The translations under genes and the position numbers were made by a program. Under the pieces are notes generated by a model that made no database searches, was not told the DNA's origin, and saw only the letters and a list, made by a program, of their open reading frames with translations. A DNA stretch of 64,000 nucleotides from Ceriagrion tenellum (lineage: Eukaryota > Arthropoda > Insecta > Odonata > Coenagrionidae), in contig OY720636.1 of the NCBI GenBank assembly GCA_963169105.1, forward strand, positions 76,806,123 through 76,870,122, read 5' to 3'. Below are positions 46,771 through 57,463 of this stretch, piece by piece; the stretch's first letter is position 1, and the number at the start of each line of letters is the position of its first letter.

Positions 46771-47399
46771 CCTTACTCTTTGGCAATAGAAGCCCGAAGT
46801 CAACTTCATGGAAGAAAGCAGATTCTCATATGCCTGTGGTAGTGCCTTCGTACATTCGCCGGCAGTCATTCACACCCCCTTCCTACGAACAACGAAAGAA
46901 GCTTGTTTCCTTGTGTCACCCTCCCCCGCCACATTGGTCGTTTGGATCCTTGGAGCAAGCGACTCCCGACACTCCCAGGAGGCGCAAATGACTCTGTTAC
47001 CATCGGGTACCACGAGGAGATCTTACGAGCGGCCACTTGTCCATCAAGAGCTCTTTTCCACAATGAATTAGGTCGATTCCTTTGAGGACTTCACCCAATC
47101 GGGCATCACGTAATAGATTTAGCCGACAGGTAGTGTAGCTGACTGGCTGATTAGTTCCCTAATGTATGTTTTGTAATCTGCCACATAGAACTAGCATCAT
47201 GTTTCTCATGATCCCTGCATGACTCTAGTATCTCGTTCACGTAGTTGTATTATACATTGATTTAATAGTTTTTATAGCATTGTTAGCATGCCTATAGTGT
47301 AGCACATGTTGGTGAAAATTACAGGCACAATATAGTGCATGTTGGTGATGAATCACCCGCTGTCGACCCTGCCAAACACCCTTGATGTACTTGCAGGGT
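46771..47399. other. No gene recognised (gene C intron)
   Basis: A moderately GC-rich part (46800-47100) has open frames on both strands but no identifiable domain. Confidence 0.3.
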
Positions 47400-47711
47400 A
47401 AGGGGCCGTTTAAGTATGACGTAAGACGATTTATGCCATTTTTGACCTCCCCTTTGTAAGATTTTCCCAACCTCCCTCTCAATTTTACGTAAGGCGTTAG
47501 GTATTCGTATCCACTCTTCGTTAAATGCTCGCTTTCTGCAGTTTCATCTTTCCAAAGAGGCCAGCGAACAGCGTTGAGCACTGGATATCGTCTAATTATA
47601 CAGTGTTGGAGTACCATATTCACTAAAATTTAGAGCGCAATAGTACCACATCAACCCCCCCCCCCCACCCAACCTCCAAAACCGTCTCACATAATACTTG
47701 AATGGCCCCTA
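47400..47711. mobile_element. MITE with about 30-bp inverted ends
   Basis: Left aggggccgtttaagtatgac-gtaagacg; right, reading inward, aggggccattcaagtattat-gtgagacg. A poly-C run (about 47657-47671) lies near the right end. No coding. Confidence 0.72.
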
Positions 47712-48500
47712 CATCTACATCTACGTGATACCCTGCGAGCCACGAGGGTGTGTGGCAGGGGGTGAAGATCACCAAACATGCACTATTGCCATGCAAGTAG
47801 GATATTTAAGGGAGATATTCTAGAGAACAGGGTCACATGCCGCTAAATGGTTAGTATCTACATAATAAGAAAGGGATTATTGGTTGTTATTACATGCATC
47901 ATGCACTACAGACTACTCTAACTATATTTCACCTACCTATCCCTTTGCTACGCTGCCTATTGTTCTCTCTTATAGTACGAGGGAAAAATGACATTTTAAA
48001 TCTATCGGTACGACAATCTATCTCTCTAATCTTGTTAATCTGATCAAACCTAGCATAATACGCAGGGGTTCTTAATATATATCTAACGTCATCTGTGAAC
48101 AACTCGGTTTAGAATTTACTTAAAAGGTTTAACCTAAATTTTAACCTGCGTTCTGATAGTAATTCCCATCCTAGTTCTTCTATTAAGCTCGTAACACTTA
48201 TACAATTATCATAACGGCCTTTAACAAACCTAGCGGATCTCTTTTGCACACGCTCTAATTCTTTTATCATACCTTCCTCGTACGGATCCCATATACTAGC
48301 AGCATATTCTAAATGAGGCCTAACAAGTGTAAAATAGCTTCTTTCTCATCACATTTGCCTAGAACCCTTTTTACGAATCCTAATCTACGGTTTGCTACAC
48401 TAGTTATTTCCCTGATGTGTAGATGCACATGAAATAGTTCCTCGTGTATCCTTAAATAGTGCCAACTTATTGCATCATCCGCTTATTTTACTGTCCTGAA
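47712..48500 (-). mobile_element. Jockey/CR1-like LINE 3' fragment, inverted
   Basis: Starts with the tail repeat catctacatctac and the gtgtgtggcagggggt block shared with 38480 and 49165. The minus strand then encodes DQINKIRE, LLSERRLKFRLNLL, LEELGWEL-type tracts and RSARFVKGRYD, the RT C-terminal region. It is a divergent relative of the other two copies. Confidence 0.75.
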
Positions 48501-49164
48501 AGCGACTCGGTCGTAAACCAGGAAGTCCTCCAACTTTTGTCCCCGCGTACAGTAGGTGATTCTCGTCATTAGTTTCGGTGCATATGAGAAATTAAATTAA
48601 ATAAGATAAGGTTCTGGAAGTGTATGGCATTGAAATAAACGGTCGCTCCCTGACTAATTAATCAGTTTTCTTCAGTTGAGCGTGGGGTTGAACCTCGAAG
48701 CAAACTCTGCAACCTGGACAATCCTCCCTGTAGTCAGCGCCGAGACCAGATTTCATTCACAGCGTGTTTAGGCCTACCTTCCGCCTTCTCGGTAGTTTGA
48801 TATTCCCATTCGATGGCTGGCGATAACCCAAATCTATGATGGACGTAAGCAGCAGATTCATCGCAGAAATATCAAGCCCTCGAAGAGTGTCTTAACACAT
48901 CGAAATAGGAAACTTAAAGCGCGGACCCTCGAAAGGGGGTAGGTACGTTTTACCCTTACAATGTATGTGTTGCAGGGCCGTAGAAAGTAAATTGTGGCGC
49001 GTTTACATGGCGGAGCCTGTATACCTCACGGAATATCCTTAAAAAGACGCAATTCGAAGGTATTGGAATTGGGACGGTATAGTTTTTTCTTCAAATCTTC
49101 TTCTTTCTTCAGTAATTCTGCCATCGGACCTTCACAACGTTCATTCGTGGCGGCAGGAGTTGGG
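48501..49164. other. No gene recognised (gene C intron)
   Basis: Nothing supported; an open frame at 48994-49182 is short and motif-free. Confidence 0.3.
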
Positions 49165-49950
49165 GTTAGAATTCAATATTAGTAAATGCACAACAGTTCA
49201 CTTCCTGCAAAAGTCATCACACAAATGCCGTACCTATATTGTGGGAGGAGTAAACATGAAATATTCAGATACAGTAAAATATCTTGGAAATTCCTCAACT
49301 TCTGATATATAGCGGGAAATACACATACAAAACATATGCGGCACACAATTACAGAAACTAGGTTTTCTTGAGCGTTTAATAGGAAGGTACTCGAATGAAA
49401 AAGTCAAAGAGAGATGCTCCTTCGCTCTGGTTAGGCCACACCTCGAATACGCCGCGAGAATTCGGAACCCTGGTCATAAAGAATTAACCAACAATTTAAT
49501 AAAATTCAAAGAAAAGCATCACGCTTCGTGAAAAACTGCCACGAGCGTACATAAAGTGTCTCACAACTTTTAGAGCGATTAAGGTGGGAGCCCCTAGAGA
49601 CTCGGAGGCTACTTGATAGGTTTAGGTTGCTAGAGAAATGCAGAACCGGTATGTTTCAGAGCGACACAGAGAATATTATCATGATGCCATACTACATCTC
49701 TAGGTCTGACAGAAGCGATAGAATAAGAGAGATACATTGCCGAACAGATAGGTACAAAAACTCGTTCTTTCCGCGCACAGTAAGTGACCACAATAAAAAC
49801 TGAGCTCCACTTAATACACTCCTATAATACATGTCACCATTTCACCTCCCAAAACCTTACATCTGTACACGGCTGGTGACCTAATACCCCCTGCCACACG
49901 CCCATGCGGCGGCTCGCAGGGTATTATGTAGATGTTGATGAATAAATCTA
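49165..49950 (+). mobile_element. Jockey/CR1-like LINE 3' fragment
   Basis: Closely matches 38540-39355: acaacagttcacttcctgc at the 5' side, CSFALVRPHLEYAARI, the acagagaatatt block, ccctgccacacgc and a tgtagatgttgatg tail. Frameshifts throughout. Confidence 0.82.
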
Positions 49951-49989
49951 TTAATATACATTCTTCAGGCTCCACGAAATCTCTTCAAG

Positions 49990-51230
49990 GCTAGTTTACG
50001 ACTGGTATCAACGTGAACTTAAACTTCAACTACACGTTGAGTGTATGGGTTCTCCCTTACCTCCGTTCCCTGAGATATACGCCAAGTTCATCATCGGTAG
50101 TCATCATGCCGAAGATTGTTATGCAGCGGCCCTTCACTCCTCTCTACCGATCTCTTCATTCCCACATCATTATCCACTTCGACATCCTTCATAAAGTACA
50201 CCATACTTGGTCTTCCTCGGTAATTTTGCCCATTCACTTCTTCCTAAACCGTTTTCACTGAGCTGTTATTTCGAAAAATGTATCCAATAAGTCAATCTCT
50301 CCTTCTTCTCACAAATGAAAAAGTAACTTTGTTCTCTTCTCCTTCTTCTCAGAGTTTTATCAAGTTTATTTTATCTCCAGCTCTGTGCAGAACTTTTTCG
50401 TTGGCCATTCTCTCCGTCATTTAACCCTTTGAGTGCCACGCGACGATATATCGTCGTTTGCAGAATGTGCCAAAAGTGCCAACGACGATATATCGTTGTC
50501 TATGAGGAGACCTGTTTAAAAAATGAGTCACTACAAAAAAAAATATTTTTTTCGTATTCATTAGCAAAAAAGTATTCTTTTTCCAATACAGAAATGATCA
50601 TGTAAAAATAGTAAAATAATAATAATTGATTTGCCGTAATAAACAAATAATAATTTTATGAATAAAGGCCTACAAATATATCAAAATACCCATGGCACTG
50701 CTGGGACCACTGGGACCACTTCTGGGACTGGGGCACCCACCAAAAAATTGGTGGCACTCAAAGGGGTTAATCTTCATAAATCTTCGGTAACACCACATCT
50801 CCATTGCTTCTAATCTCTTTTTCCCAGTTACTGTTAGAGTCCAAGTTTCACTACCATTTAAAAGCATACTCAGTGTTTAAGTTTAGAGTAAGTAAGTTTA
50901 AGTAAGTGTAAGGGCACGTCATTACTTTAAAGCTTATGTTACCAGCTGCCAGTGGACTCCTCCTATGATAGAATGTATTCTTTTTTGGGGCTACTCTGCT
51001 CCCAATGTCTAGTTTGCTTCTTCCATCGCTGGTGATCCTGCTTCCTAGACAACAAAACTCTTCCAGCGCAAGTTTTTGCTGCCCAAGCTTAACGGTGATT
51101 CAACCTTCTTGATTTCTTTCATAAACCAAAACCCTGGTTTTCTTAACCTTATTCTTCAAGTCGTATTCCTTGAAAGTGTTGTTCATAGAGTTCAGTATTT
51201 TAGTCGGGCCAGGCCAGATAAAGCCGAGTA
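49990..51230 (-). mobile_element. RTE-like LINE relic interrupted by a piggyBac MITE
   Basis: The minus strand encodes NGSETWTLTVTGKKRLEAME, WCYRRFMKI just right of the insertion and DGENGQRKSS to its left, plus a linker RLTYWIHFSK. Removing the inserted element and one TTAA restores continuity. Confidence 0.65.
50425..50766. mobile_element. piggyBac-type MITE
   Basis: TTAA occurs on both sides (50421-50424 and 50767-50770). Left end ccctttgagtgccac, right end reading inward cccctttgagtgccac. The interior has two cgacgatatatcgt(c/t)g palindromes and no coding. TTAA target and CCCTTTG-type ends are diagnostic of piggyBac-family elements. Confidence 0.88.
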
Positions 51231-51482
51231 AATGTGTCGCGAACAAGCCATTACGTCTTGGTTAAAGTAACGTAAGGTTAACTTAAGGTTAAAATGCATT
51301 GCCTTATATACCTCATGAATTCCACACCCTTCTCGTGTACTTCCAAGCCCTAGCGGAGTGGACTCGCTTCATCCGTGAAGAGGCCACACAAAGCTTCATA
51401 AAAAATAAAAATTCATTCGAATTATAGGAAAATCATTCCGTTCCGAATGGCCATTTCAAATTTACCTCTTGAAATTCCTTAG

Positions 51483-53781
51483 GGAGGAGAGAGGAGGGAC
51501 GCCACATGGCGGTACGGGACCAAGCCATGCAGGTACTGGACCAAGCCATGGCGGACGGCAGATCATTTACCATCTGCATTCGGACAACGCAGAGGAGGCC
51601 AGGAGACAGTACCAACAGCTACTGATGAACAGAGAGGAGAGGAGGAAAGAGAGGGAGATGAGGGAGAGGGCGATGAAGGAGAGGGAAGAGGAGAGGAAGA
51701 AAGAGGAGAGGGAGGATGCGGAGAGGCGTGAGAAGTGGAAGAGACGCGAGGAAGAAGAGAGAAGGCGAGCGGAGGAGAGGGCAAAGAAGGAGAGGGAACG
51801 GATGGAAGAGGAACGAAGGAAGATGATGGAGTTGGCTATAAAGTCGGAAGAGGGAAAAAGGAGAGAGGGGGAGATGAAGAGGAAGGAAGAAGAGCTAAAG
51901 AGGAAGGAGAGACAGTTGAAGAGGAGGGAAGAGGAGTTGGAGGAGGAGGTGGCGATCAGCAAGAAGAAGATGAAGGAAGACCTGGAACGGGCAAAGGAGG
52001 GGAAGAAGAGGACGGAAGAAGAGGTGAAGAGGAGGTTGGCGGAGGAGGAGAAGAGAAGAGTGGAAGAGTACAGGAAGTGGGAAGAGAGAAAGAAGAACGA
52101 GATCCGGGAGGAGGAGTTGAAGAGGGCGGAGGAGTGGAGGAGGAAAGAAGAGGAGCTGAAGGAGAGGGCGAGGGAGGAGGCGAAGAGAACAGAGGAGGAA
52201 CTGCGGAGGGCGGTGGAGGAGGATTACAAGAGAAGGGAGCGGGAGGAGAGAGAAAAGATGCTGAAGAGGGAGGAGCAAGAGAGGGAGAGAATCAAGGAAG
52301 AGGTGAGGGAGTCTGTCGAGAATGATTCTGATAGTAAGTGGAGAAAGAGATTGAAGGAGGTGGAGGAGTGGTGGAAGAATCAGATGGAGGACGTGAAGAG
52401 GGATTTTGACGAGGAGATGGAAAAATGGGAAGCAGAGAGAGTGAGGAAGAACAAGGAGTTGAACGAGGAGAGGAGATTGAGGATAGAGGAGAAGAGGCTT
52501 AATAAGGAGGCGGAAGAAAGAGTGAGGAGGGAAGTGGAGAAGAAAACCACAGAAAATGCGGAGGAGAGAATGAGGAGGGAGGTGGAGGCGACGAAGTGGA
52601 GAGAGGTGGAGGAGGTGAGGAGGGCTGTTGAAGAGAAGGTGAATAGGGATGTGGAGGAGACGAAGAAGAGAGAGGTGGAGGAATTGAGAAAAGAAATGGA
52701 GGAGAGAGTGAGGAGGGATGTGGAGGGGAAAGTGAGGGGTGAGTTGGAGGAGAAGAAGAGGAGAGAGGTGGAGGAGGTGAGGAGGGCTGTTGAAGAGAAG
52801 GTGAAGAGGGATGTGGAGGAGACGAAGAAGAGAGAGGTGAAGGAATTGAGAAAAGAAATGGAGGAGAGAGTGAGAAGGGATGTGGAGGGGAAAGTGAGGG
52901 GTGAGTTGGAGGAGAAGCAGAGGAGGGAGGTGGAAGAGGTGAGGAGGGCTGTTGAAGAGAAGGTGAGGAGGGATGTGGAGGAGACGAAAAGGGGAGAGGT
53001 GGAGGAATTGAGAAAAGAGATGGAGAGAGTGAGGGGGGATGCGGAGGGGAACCTGAGGAGAAGGGTCGGGGAGAAGGCAAACAAAGAAGTGGAAGGGAAA
53101 GTGAAGAGTGAGGTGAATGAAGGAGTGAGGAAGGATGTGGAGGAGTTGAGGAGGAAGTTAGAGGGGGAGATAAGGTGTGAGGTGGAGTGGAGACTGAGGA
53201 GTGAGCTGGAGGAGAAGAAGAGGAGGGAGGTGGAAGAGGTGAGGAGGAAAATGGAGGATATGAAGAGAGGAGAGGTGGAAGAGGTGAGGAGGAAGATGGA
53301 GGAGATGAAAAGGAGAGAGGTGGAGGAGATGAGGAGGGAGATGGAAGATTGGTTGAGGAGTGAGGCGGAGAAAAGGGAGAGAATGGAGGTGGAGGAGTTG
53401 AGGAGGAAGATAGAGGTGGAGTTAAGGAGTGAGGTGGAATGGAAAGTGAGGAGAGAGCTGGAGGAGATAAAAGTGAGAGAGGTGGAGGAGGTGAGGAGGA
53501 AGATGGAGGACACCAAGAGAAGAGAGGTGGAGGAGGTGAGGAGGAAGATGGAGGAGACGAAGAAAAGGGAGATGGAGGAGATGAGGAAGGAATCGGAGAG
53601 AGAGATGAAGAGGCATGTGGAGGAATTGAGGAGGAAGATGGAGGCGGAGGTTAGGATAGAGTCTCCTCAGTTACCAATCAACCGCAGTCAGCAAGGACAT
53701 GATCCCCCTGCAGCAGCTGATAAAAAATCCAAGAAAAGTTCCAAAAGAAGTAGGTCGTGTGATAAATGTACTATCTCCTGA
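51483..53781 (+). CDS. Gene C: charged coiled-coil protein with CaaX end
   Basis: The exon follows attccttag in phase 2 and adds 765 aa, for a predicted 789 aa. It begins with a Gly/His-rich linker (HGGTGPSHAGTGPSHGG), then GRQIIYHLHSDNAEEARRQ and LLMNREERR, then a nearly uninterrupted Glu/Arg/Lys coiled coil. KWRKRLKEVEEWWKNQ lies near bases 52336-52383. A 54-residue unit is repeated three times (52603-53088), followed by degenerate 15-residue repeats (REVEEVRRKMEDMKR type). The C-terminus is polybasic (KKSKKSSKRSRS) and ends CDKCTIS. CTIS is a plausible farnesylation CaaX box with a second Cys three residues before it, as in Ras-type membrane anchors. The polypeptide is probably a rod tethered to a membrane; its role is unknown. 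Confidence 0.85.
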
Positions 53782-53790
53782 GATTTGCAC

Positions 53791-53796
53791 AATAAA
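53791..53796 (+). promoter_or_regulatory. Polyadenylation signal of gene C
   Basis: AATAAA lies 10 bases after the TGA stop. It is unusually close but canonical. Confidence 0.5.
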
Positions 53797-53881
53797 ATTA
53801 ATGTTACGTTTCTCACTTAGTGATAGTTATTTACTCAGCTTGCATGAAAAAAAGGACCTGTTGGTAATTGCATACTTTTCT

Positions 53882-54465
53882 TAGGAATTGAATGCTTTGC
53901 CAACATGTGGGTGAGTTGAGCACTCTTTCTCTTTTTTGATGATGACCTATGCCTATCCTCATTTTGAAGCCAGGATCTCAAAGCATCTGACCACAGCCTG
54001 AGCATGCAACAAGATATTCAGCTGACTTTCTGTCCAGACTTTTGAGTTTCATCCTCATCTTCTCCCAGTCATGTGGAATTATGCCCATGCCAATCGGGCT
54101 CAGAGATTTTGCCATCACTAGGTTGCTTAGATGGGACAAATCATGCATCAGTAGTGCATAGGTGACCTTTGGCAATGGCCTTTGATGTTATCTTTCGCAA
54201 AGTCAGCTGAAGCCTGTTTGATTGTCAATGCTGCGAACCAAAGCCATCTCGCCTCTACTATAGCACATGGAATTAGACGGAGACCATTCAGGCCTGGGTG
54301 CTCCCTCTATGTTACCATATTCAATCATCCTTACACCAAGTAGATTAGTATCTTCCACCATTAATATTTTTCATAAAATCTTGTTTTTACGTATCCAACT
54401 TTGTCTCCCATAGACAGAGCTGCAAATCAAGAGTGACTCCAGCACAACCCAGGAGTTTCTGCATC
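53882..54465. other. No gene recognised
   Basis: Sequence downstream of gene C without supported coding. Confidence 0.3.
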
Positions 54466-54692
54466 AATGCAGCTGGCCCTGGTGGGAGCGGGGTTAAGTC
54501 CTCGTCAGCTAAACTGAGGGTCGCGAGTTCGAGTCCCACGTGGGTGGGTTTTTCACCACCCAGGGCACGGATGTATGTCAAGTTCTGTTGGTGCGGTCCC
54601 TGGAAAACCTGATGACAGGCTTAGTAGCCTATCGGGATTCCAGGGACATACGGGCCAACAGAATCGTCCGGCAAGCAAAAAAAAAAAATAAT
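54466..54692 (+). repeat. tRNA-derived SINE with poly(A) tail
   Basis: The tRNA-like head (ggccctggtgggagcgggg ... cgtcagctaaactgaggg) ends in a B box, gagttcgagtccc. The body contains ggtccctggaaaacctgatg and the inverse-like gattccagggacat; an A-run ends it near 54690. It is a different family from 38181 and 63482. Confidence 0.75.
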
Positions 54693-55159
54693 GAGGCCAC
54701 CTGCTATGAGCATTATTTTTGTAATTCACTAGACCATCCTAATCTGATCAATGAGAAACAGGAGTATTTCCTCATATTCTTCCATTTAGCAGTACCGTAT
54801 GCATGCAGTAGGGGTCTCTAGTTGATGAATGTTTATCTGGCAACATTGCAGGTGATTGGAAGCCTGTAAACACAGCTTCAGCTCAGATTACCAACAGAAA
54901 ATCATATTCCAGTGCAATCTCGAGCTAAAATAAATTTATTTCCCATTTTATATCTAGATATATCCGTCATTTGGACATATTCATCAACCAAAATCATGCA
55001 CGTTCACTAATTTAGAGTTGCCTTTTTCCTGAGACTGACAACTCATGAAAAATTGATGGCAGATATTTTCTTATCTGGCAGATAAGAATCGGTTTCTTAT
55101 AATGAAATCAATAGTCGATTCTGTTGAGATACAAATTGCATACGTAGCACCTCAGACAT
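54693..55159. other. No gene recognised
   Basis: AT-rich, no supported exon. Confidence 0.3.
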
Positions 55160-55725
55160 AGTGATGAGCCATTCTGTAAATTATCAAGGTAATTTTTGTA
55201 AATTACCATGGTATGTTACATAATTTACCCCTGCCCCTGAAAATTACCATAATTTTTGGTAATGTTCACCTCAGTCTCAGATGTTTTTTAAACCAATATA
55301 TTCCAATCATATTATTTTAAGCCATGTTTATATATACTTAATAAAATCTTAATTATAAATAAAGGCACATACAACTCATTTATTAAATATTTTTATGTGT
55401 GTAATCTTTATTTCTACTTTAATCGTTTCAACGGGTTGAATGAAAACTTCTCAATCAGACAAAAGAATGTCAAATCACATGTGGGCTGCTGTATTTGTTT
55501 TTTTTTTAATATTTTGTTTCTAATGCATTAATGTGTCATTTGTAATGGTTAAAATTTTGTTAACTCCTTGCTCTTGCTATTGGCTCTCCTATTAAATCGT
55601 CTTTTAGTTATAAATTGCAGAAAATTAAAAATGACTGGAAAAAGTACAATTACTTAAAACATTATTGTAATTTACCATGGTAATCTACCTCAAATGAATA
55701 TTACAGTAATTTACCTATCTCTACT
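55160..55725. mobile_element. hAT-like MITE
   Basis: Left end agtgatgagccattctgtaa, right end reading inward agtagagataggtaaattac. Inner parts share taaattaccatggta palindromes. The flanks tcagacat and tttgacat resemble a decayed 8-bp duplication, and the AGTGATG-type ends suggest hAT. Assignment is tentative. Confidence 0.5.
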
Positions 55726-56225
55726 TTGACATGAACTTTGCGCAGATTTAGAATCTAGTCAATAGGCATACATAAATCTTCAAGAGTATACTTTAAGTGC
55801 ATAATTCCAAGTCATAAAAGACTATTGTCAACTCTCTCATGGAAGATGTATTTCCATGAATAGTGTTGGGATTGAATGAGCCAAAAGTTAAATCATTATG
55901 TGACCCACACTTCCTGAGGCTTTTTATCTATTCACATTATGTGACACCAAACAATTTATTACAGTACCTAATGCAGCCTTCTACTGCAGGGATCAACTAG
56001 GTACAAGTATTGCCAGTTGTCAATCAACTGACCAGTAGTGTTCTTCCAATAGATTTTCAAAATATTCATTTATGTACTCAATATTTAATGAAAGAAATGG
56101 ATGTAATTTTGATCTACAATCAAAATCAATTTTTTCATACATAAATACTTTTGTATTTTACTTTTTTACATGAAGGAATGAAGTAAAAAATTACCTGTTT
56201 TTCATTTCTAAAGGGGAGTTTTCAT
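55726..56225. other. No gene recognised
   Basis: AT-rich, no supported exon. Confidence 0.3.
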
Positions 56226-56400
56226 GGATAAATTAAACACCCACACAAGAAGGATGAGAGACATGGGCATAGCAAGGATTTATCTGCATTGGTCGCTCTT
56301 GTGGACTGTGCCTTGGGGTGTGGTTGTTCATATAAACCCAGTGGTTTCCAAGTAGACTGGATAGTTTTGTAGTCTGAGCAACGTCCTTCGGAGTGCATCA
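56226..56400 (+). repeat. Divergent copy of the Ser-type repeat, 5' module
   Basis: Shares ttggtcgctcttgtgg, ccttggggtgtggttgttca, tataaaccc and agtagactgg...ggtctgagca-like sequence with the minus-strand unit at 63482-63952, up to the start of the tRNA-like head. Confidence 0.6.
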
Positions 56401-56525
56401 AAGTCTTAAGAGTTTCTTAAGCCGGCAGTCAAGAACCTCTCGATCGCCAGGGGCATTCTTTCTGTTCCCGGTGTTTTGCACAAAGCTAGTGAACTTAGTG
56501 TTTTTTTTCTTTGTGCATTTGTGTG

Positions 56526-56769
56526 CCTACCCAGATAAAAATGTTTGCTTTCCATTACCTTTCCAAAGTGATTGGAAAGCAAACGGAAAGCAACTTTACT
56601 TTCCAATTGCCTTTCATTGCTTTCCGGTTGTCTTGCATTGTGGAGGGTTGCTTTCCATTTGCTCTCCATTTCTTTTCCTCTACCTGATTGCTTTCCGCTT
56701 CCTTTCCATTTGCTCCAATGGAAGGCATTTGGAAAGCAGTTGAAAAGCAAACATTTTTATCTGGGTAGG
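56526..56769. mobile_element. Palindromic MITE with repeated ctttccatttgc motifs
   Basis: The terminal inverted repeat cctacccagataaaaatgtt-tgcttt is perfect at both ends. The interior is made of short ctttccatttgct-like repeats and their inverses, giving several apparent long ORFs that are not genes. Confidence 0.82.
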
Positions 56770-56840
56770 TTCCCATTGGCACGCATAGTTACGTGTTTTT
56801 TTGTTTGTGTGTGATTTTCTTGTGTTTCACTGCTCCCAAC

Positions 56841-57463
56841 ATGACGGTTGAGCAGAAGAACACACTGAGGATTACCATCGATTTGAGAAGATCGCCTCCG
56901 GCCTTTGAGGTGCATGATTTCATTCATTCGAACCTCAGGCTGGAAATTGAAGAGGTATAGGGAATACAATTCAGAGCCTCAAGAAAAGTGATGTTCGTGA
57001 AAGTCGTAAATGAAATGGTGCATGCCAGATCTTTAGAAATGGTAAGTGGTGATCTCCTGCTTCCCTCACAGAAAAGCTGGAGGGGAAAGCCACAGTTGAG
57101 GATACTACCAAATGTTCAGCCCTTGTAAAAGTATGTCCTCTTCCATTTGAAGTTGACAAAACTGACGTGGATGGAGAGCTGGGGAAATACGCGAAAATCA
57201 TGAGCCATCAGAGGAACACCTGGGGATCGTGCTACTACCTGGTGAGCACAGAGTCCAGGTCCTACTGGATGACTCTCGAATACCATATCCCAAGCTATAT
57301 TCCCATTGCTGGGGAGAGAGCATTAGTTCATTTTAAAGACCAGAAGATTACGTGCTCAAAGTGTGGTCAGTATGACCATGTTAGAATAAAATGCCCCCAA
57401 ATCTTCAGAAACACCAAATATTCAGACGCCCTAAAGCAGAGAACGACGGACCCAAGGGAATAA
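56841..57463 (+). pseudogene. gag/ORF1-like zinc-knuckle relic
   Basis: Begins ATG (MTVEQKNTLRITIDLRRSPP) and hits TAG at 56958, then a frameshift near 57050. It resumes with FEVDKTDVDGELGKY, a YHIPSYIPIAGERALVHF tract and a CCHC knuckle CSKCGQYDHVRIKC (C-x2-C-x4-H-x4-C). The order matches ORF1/gag nucleic-acid-binding proteins of retrotransposons. No RT follows. Its 3' side (gtcaaccaattttatgattg, gatgatgatg) resembles the tail at 34560. Confidence 0.7.

Noticed and set aside
47237..47623. 128-codon minus-strand frame
   Set aside because: It overlaps the left half of the MITE at 47400 and has no domain; composition-driven.
51567..53616. Long Ser/Leu-rich open frames antisense to gene C (and similar ones opposite A, B and D)
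   Set aside because: They are reverse-complement shadows of GAG/GAA/AGG-rich coiled-coil coding. Their composition mirrors the sense codons and they have no domain.
56393..56814. Overlapping 75-116 codon frames on both strands
   Set aside because: They arise from the palindromic, repeat-filled MITE at 56526-56769, which has few stop codons by composition.
57041..57070. gtaagt...cctcacag, looking like a 30-base intron in the gag-like relic
   Set aside because: It is too short to be spliced, and removing it does not restore the frame. A simple frameshift explains the break.
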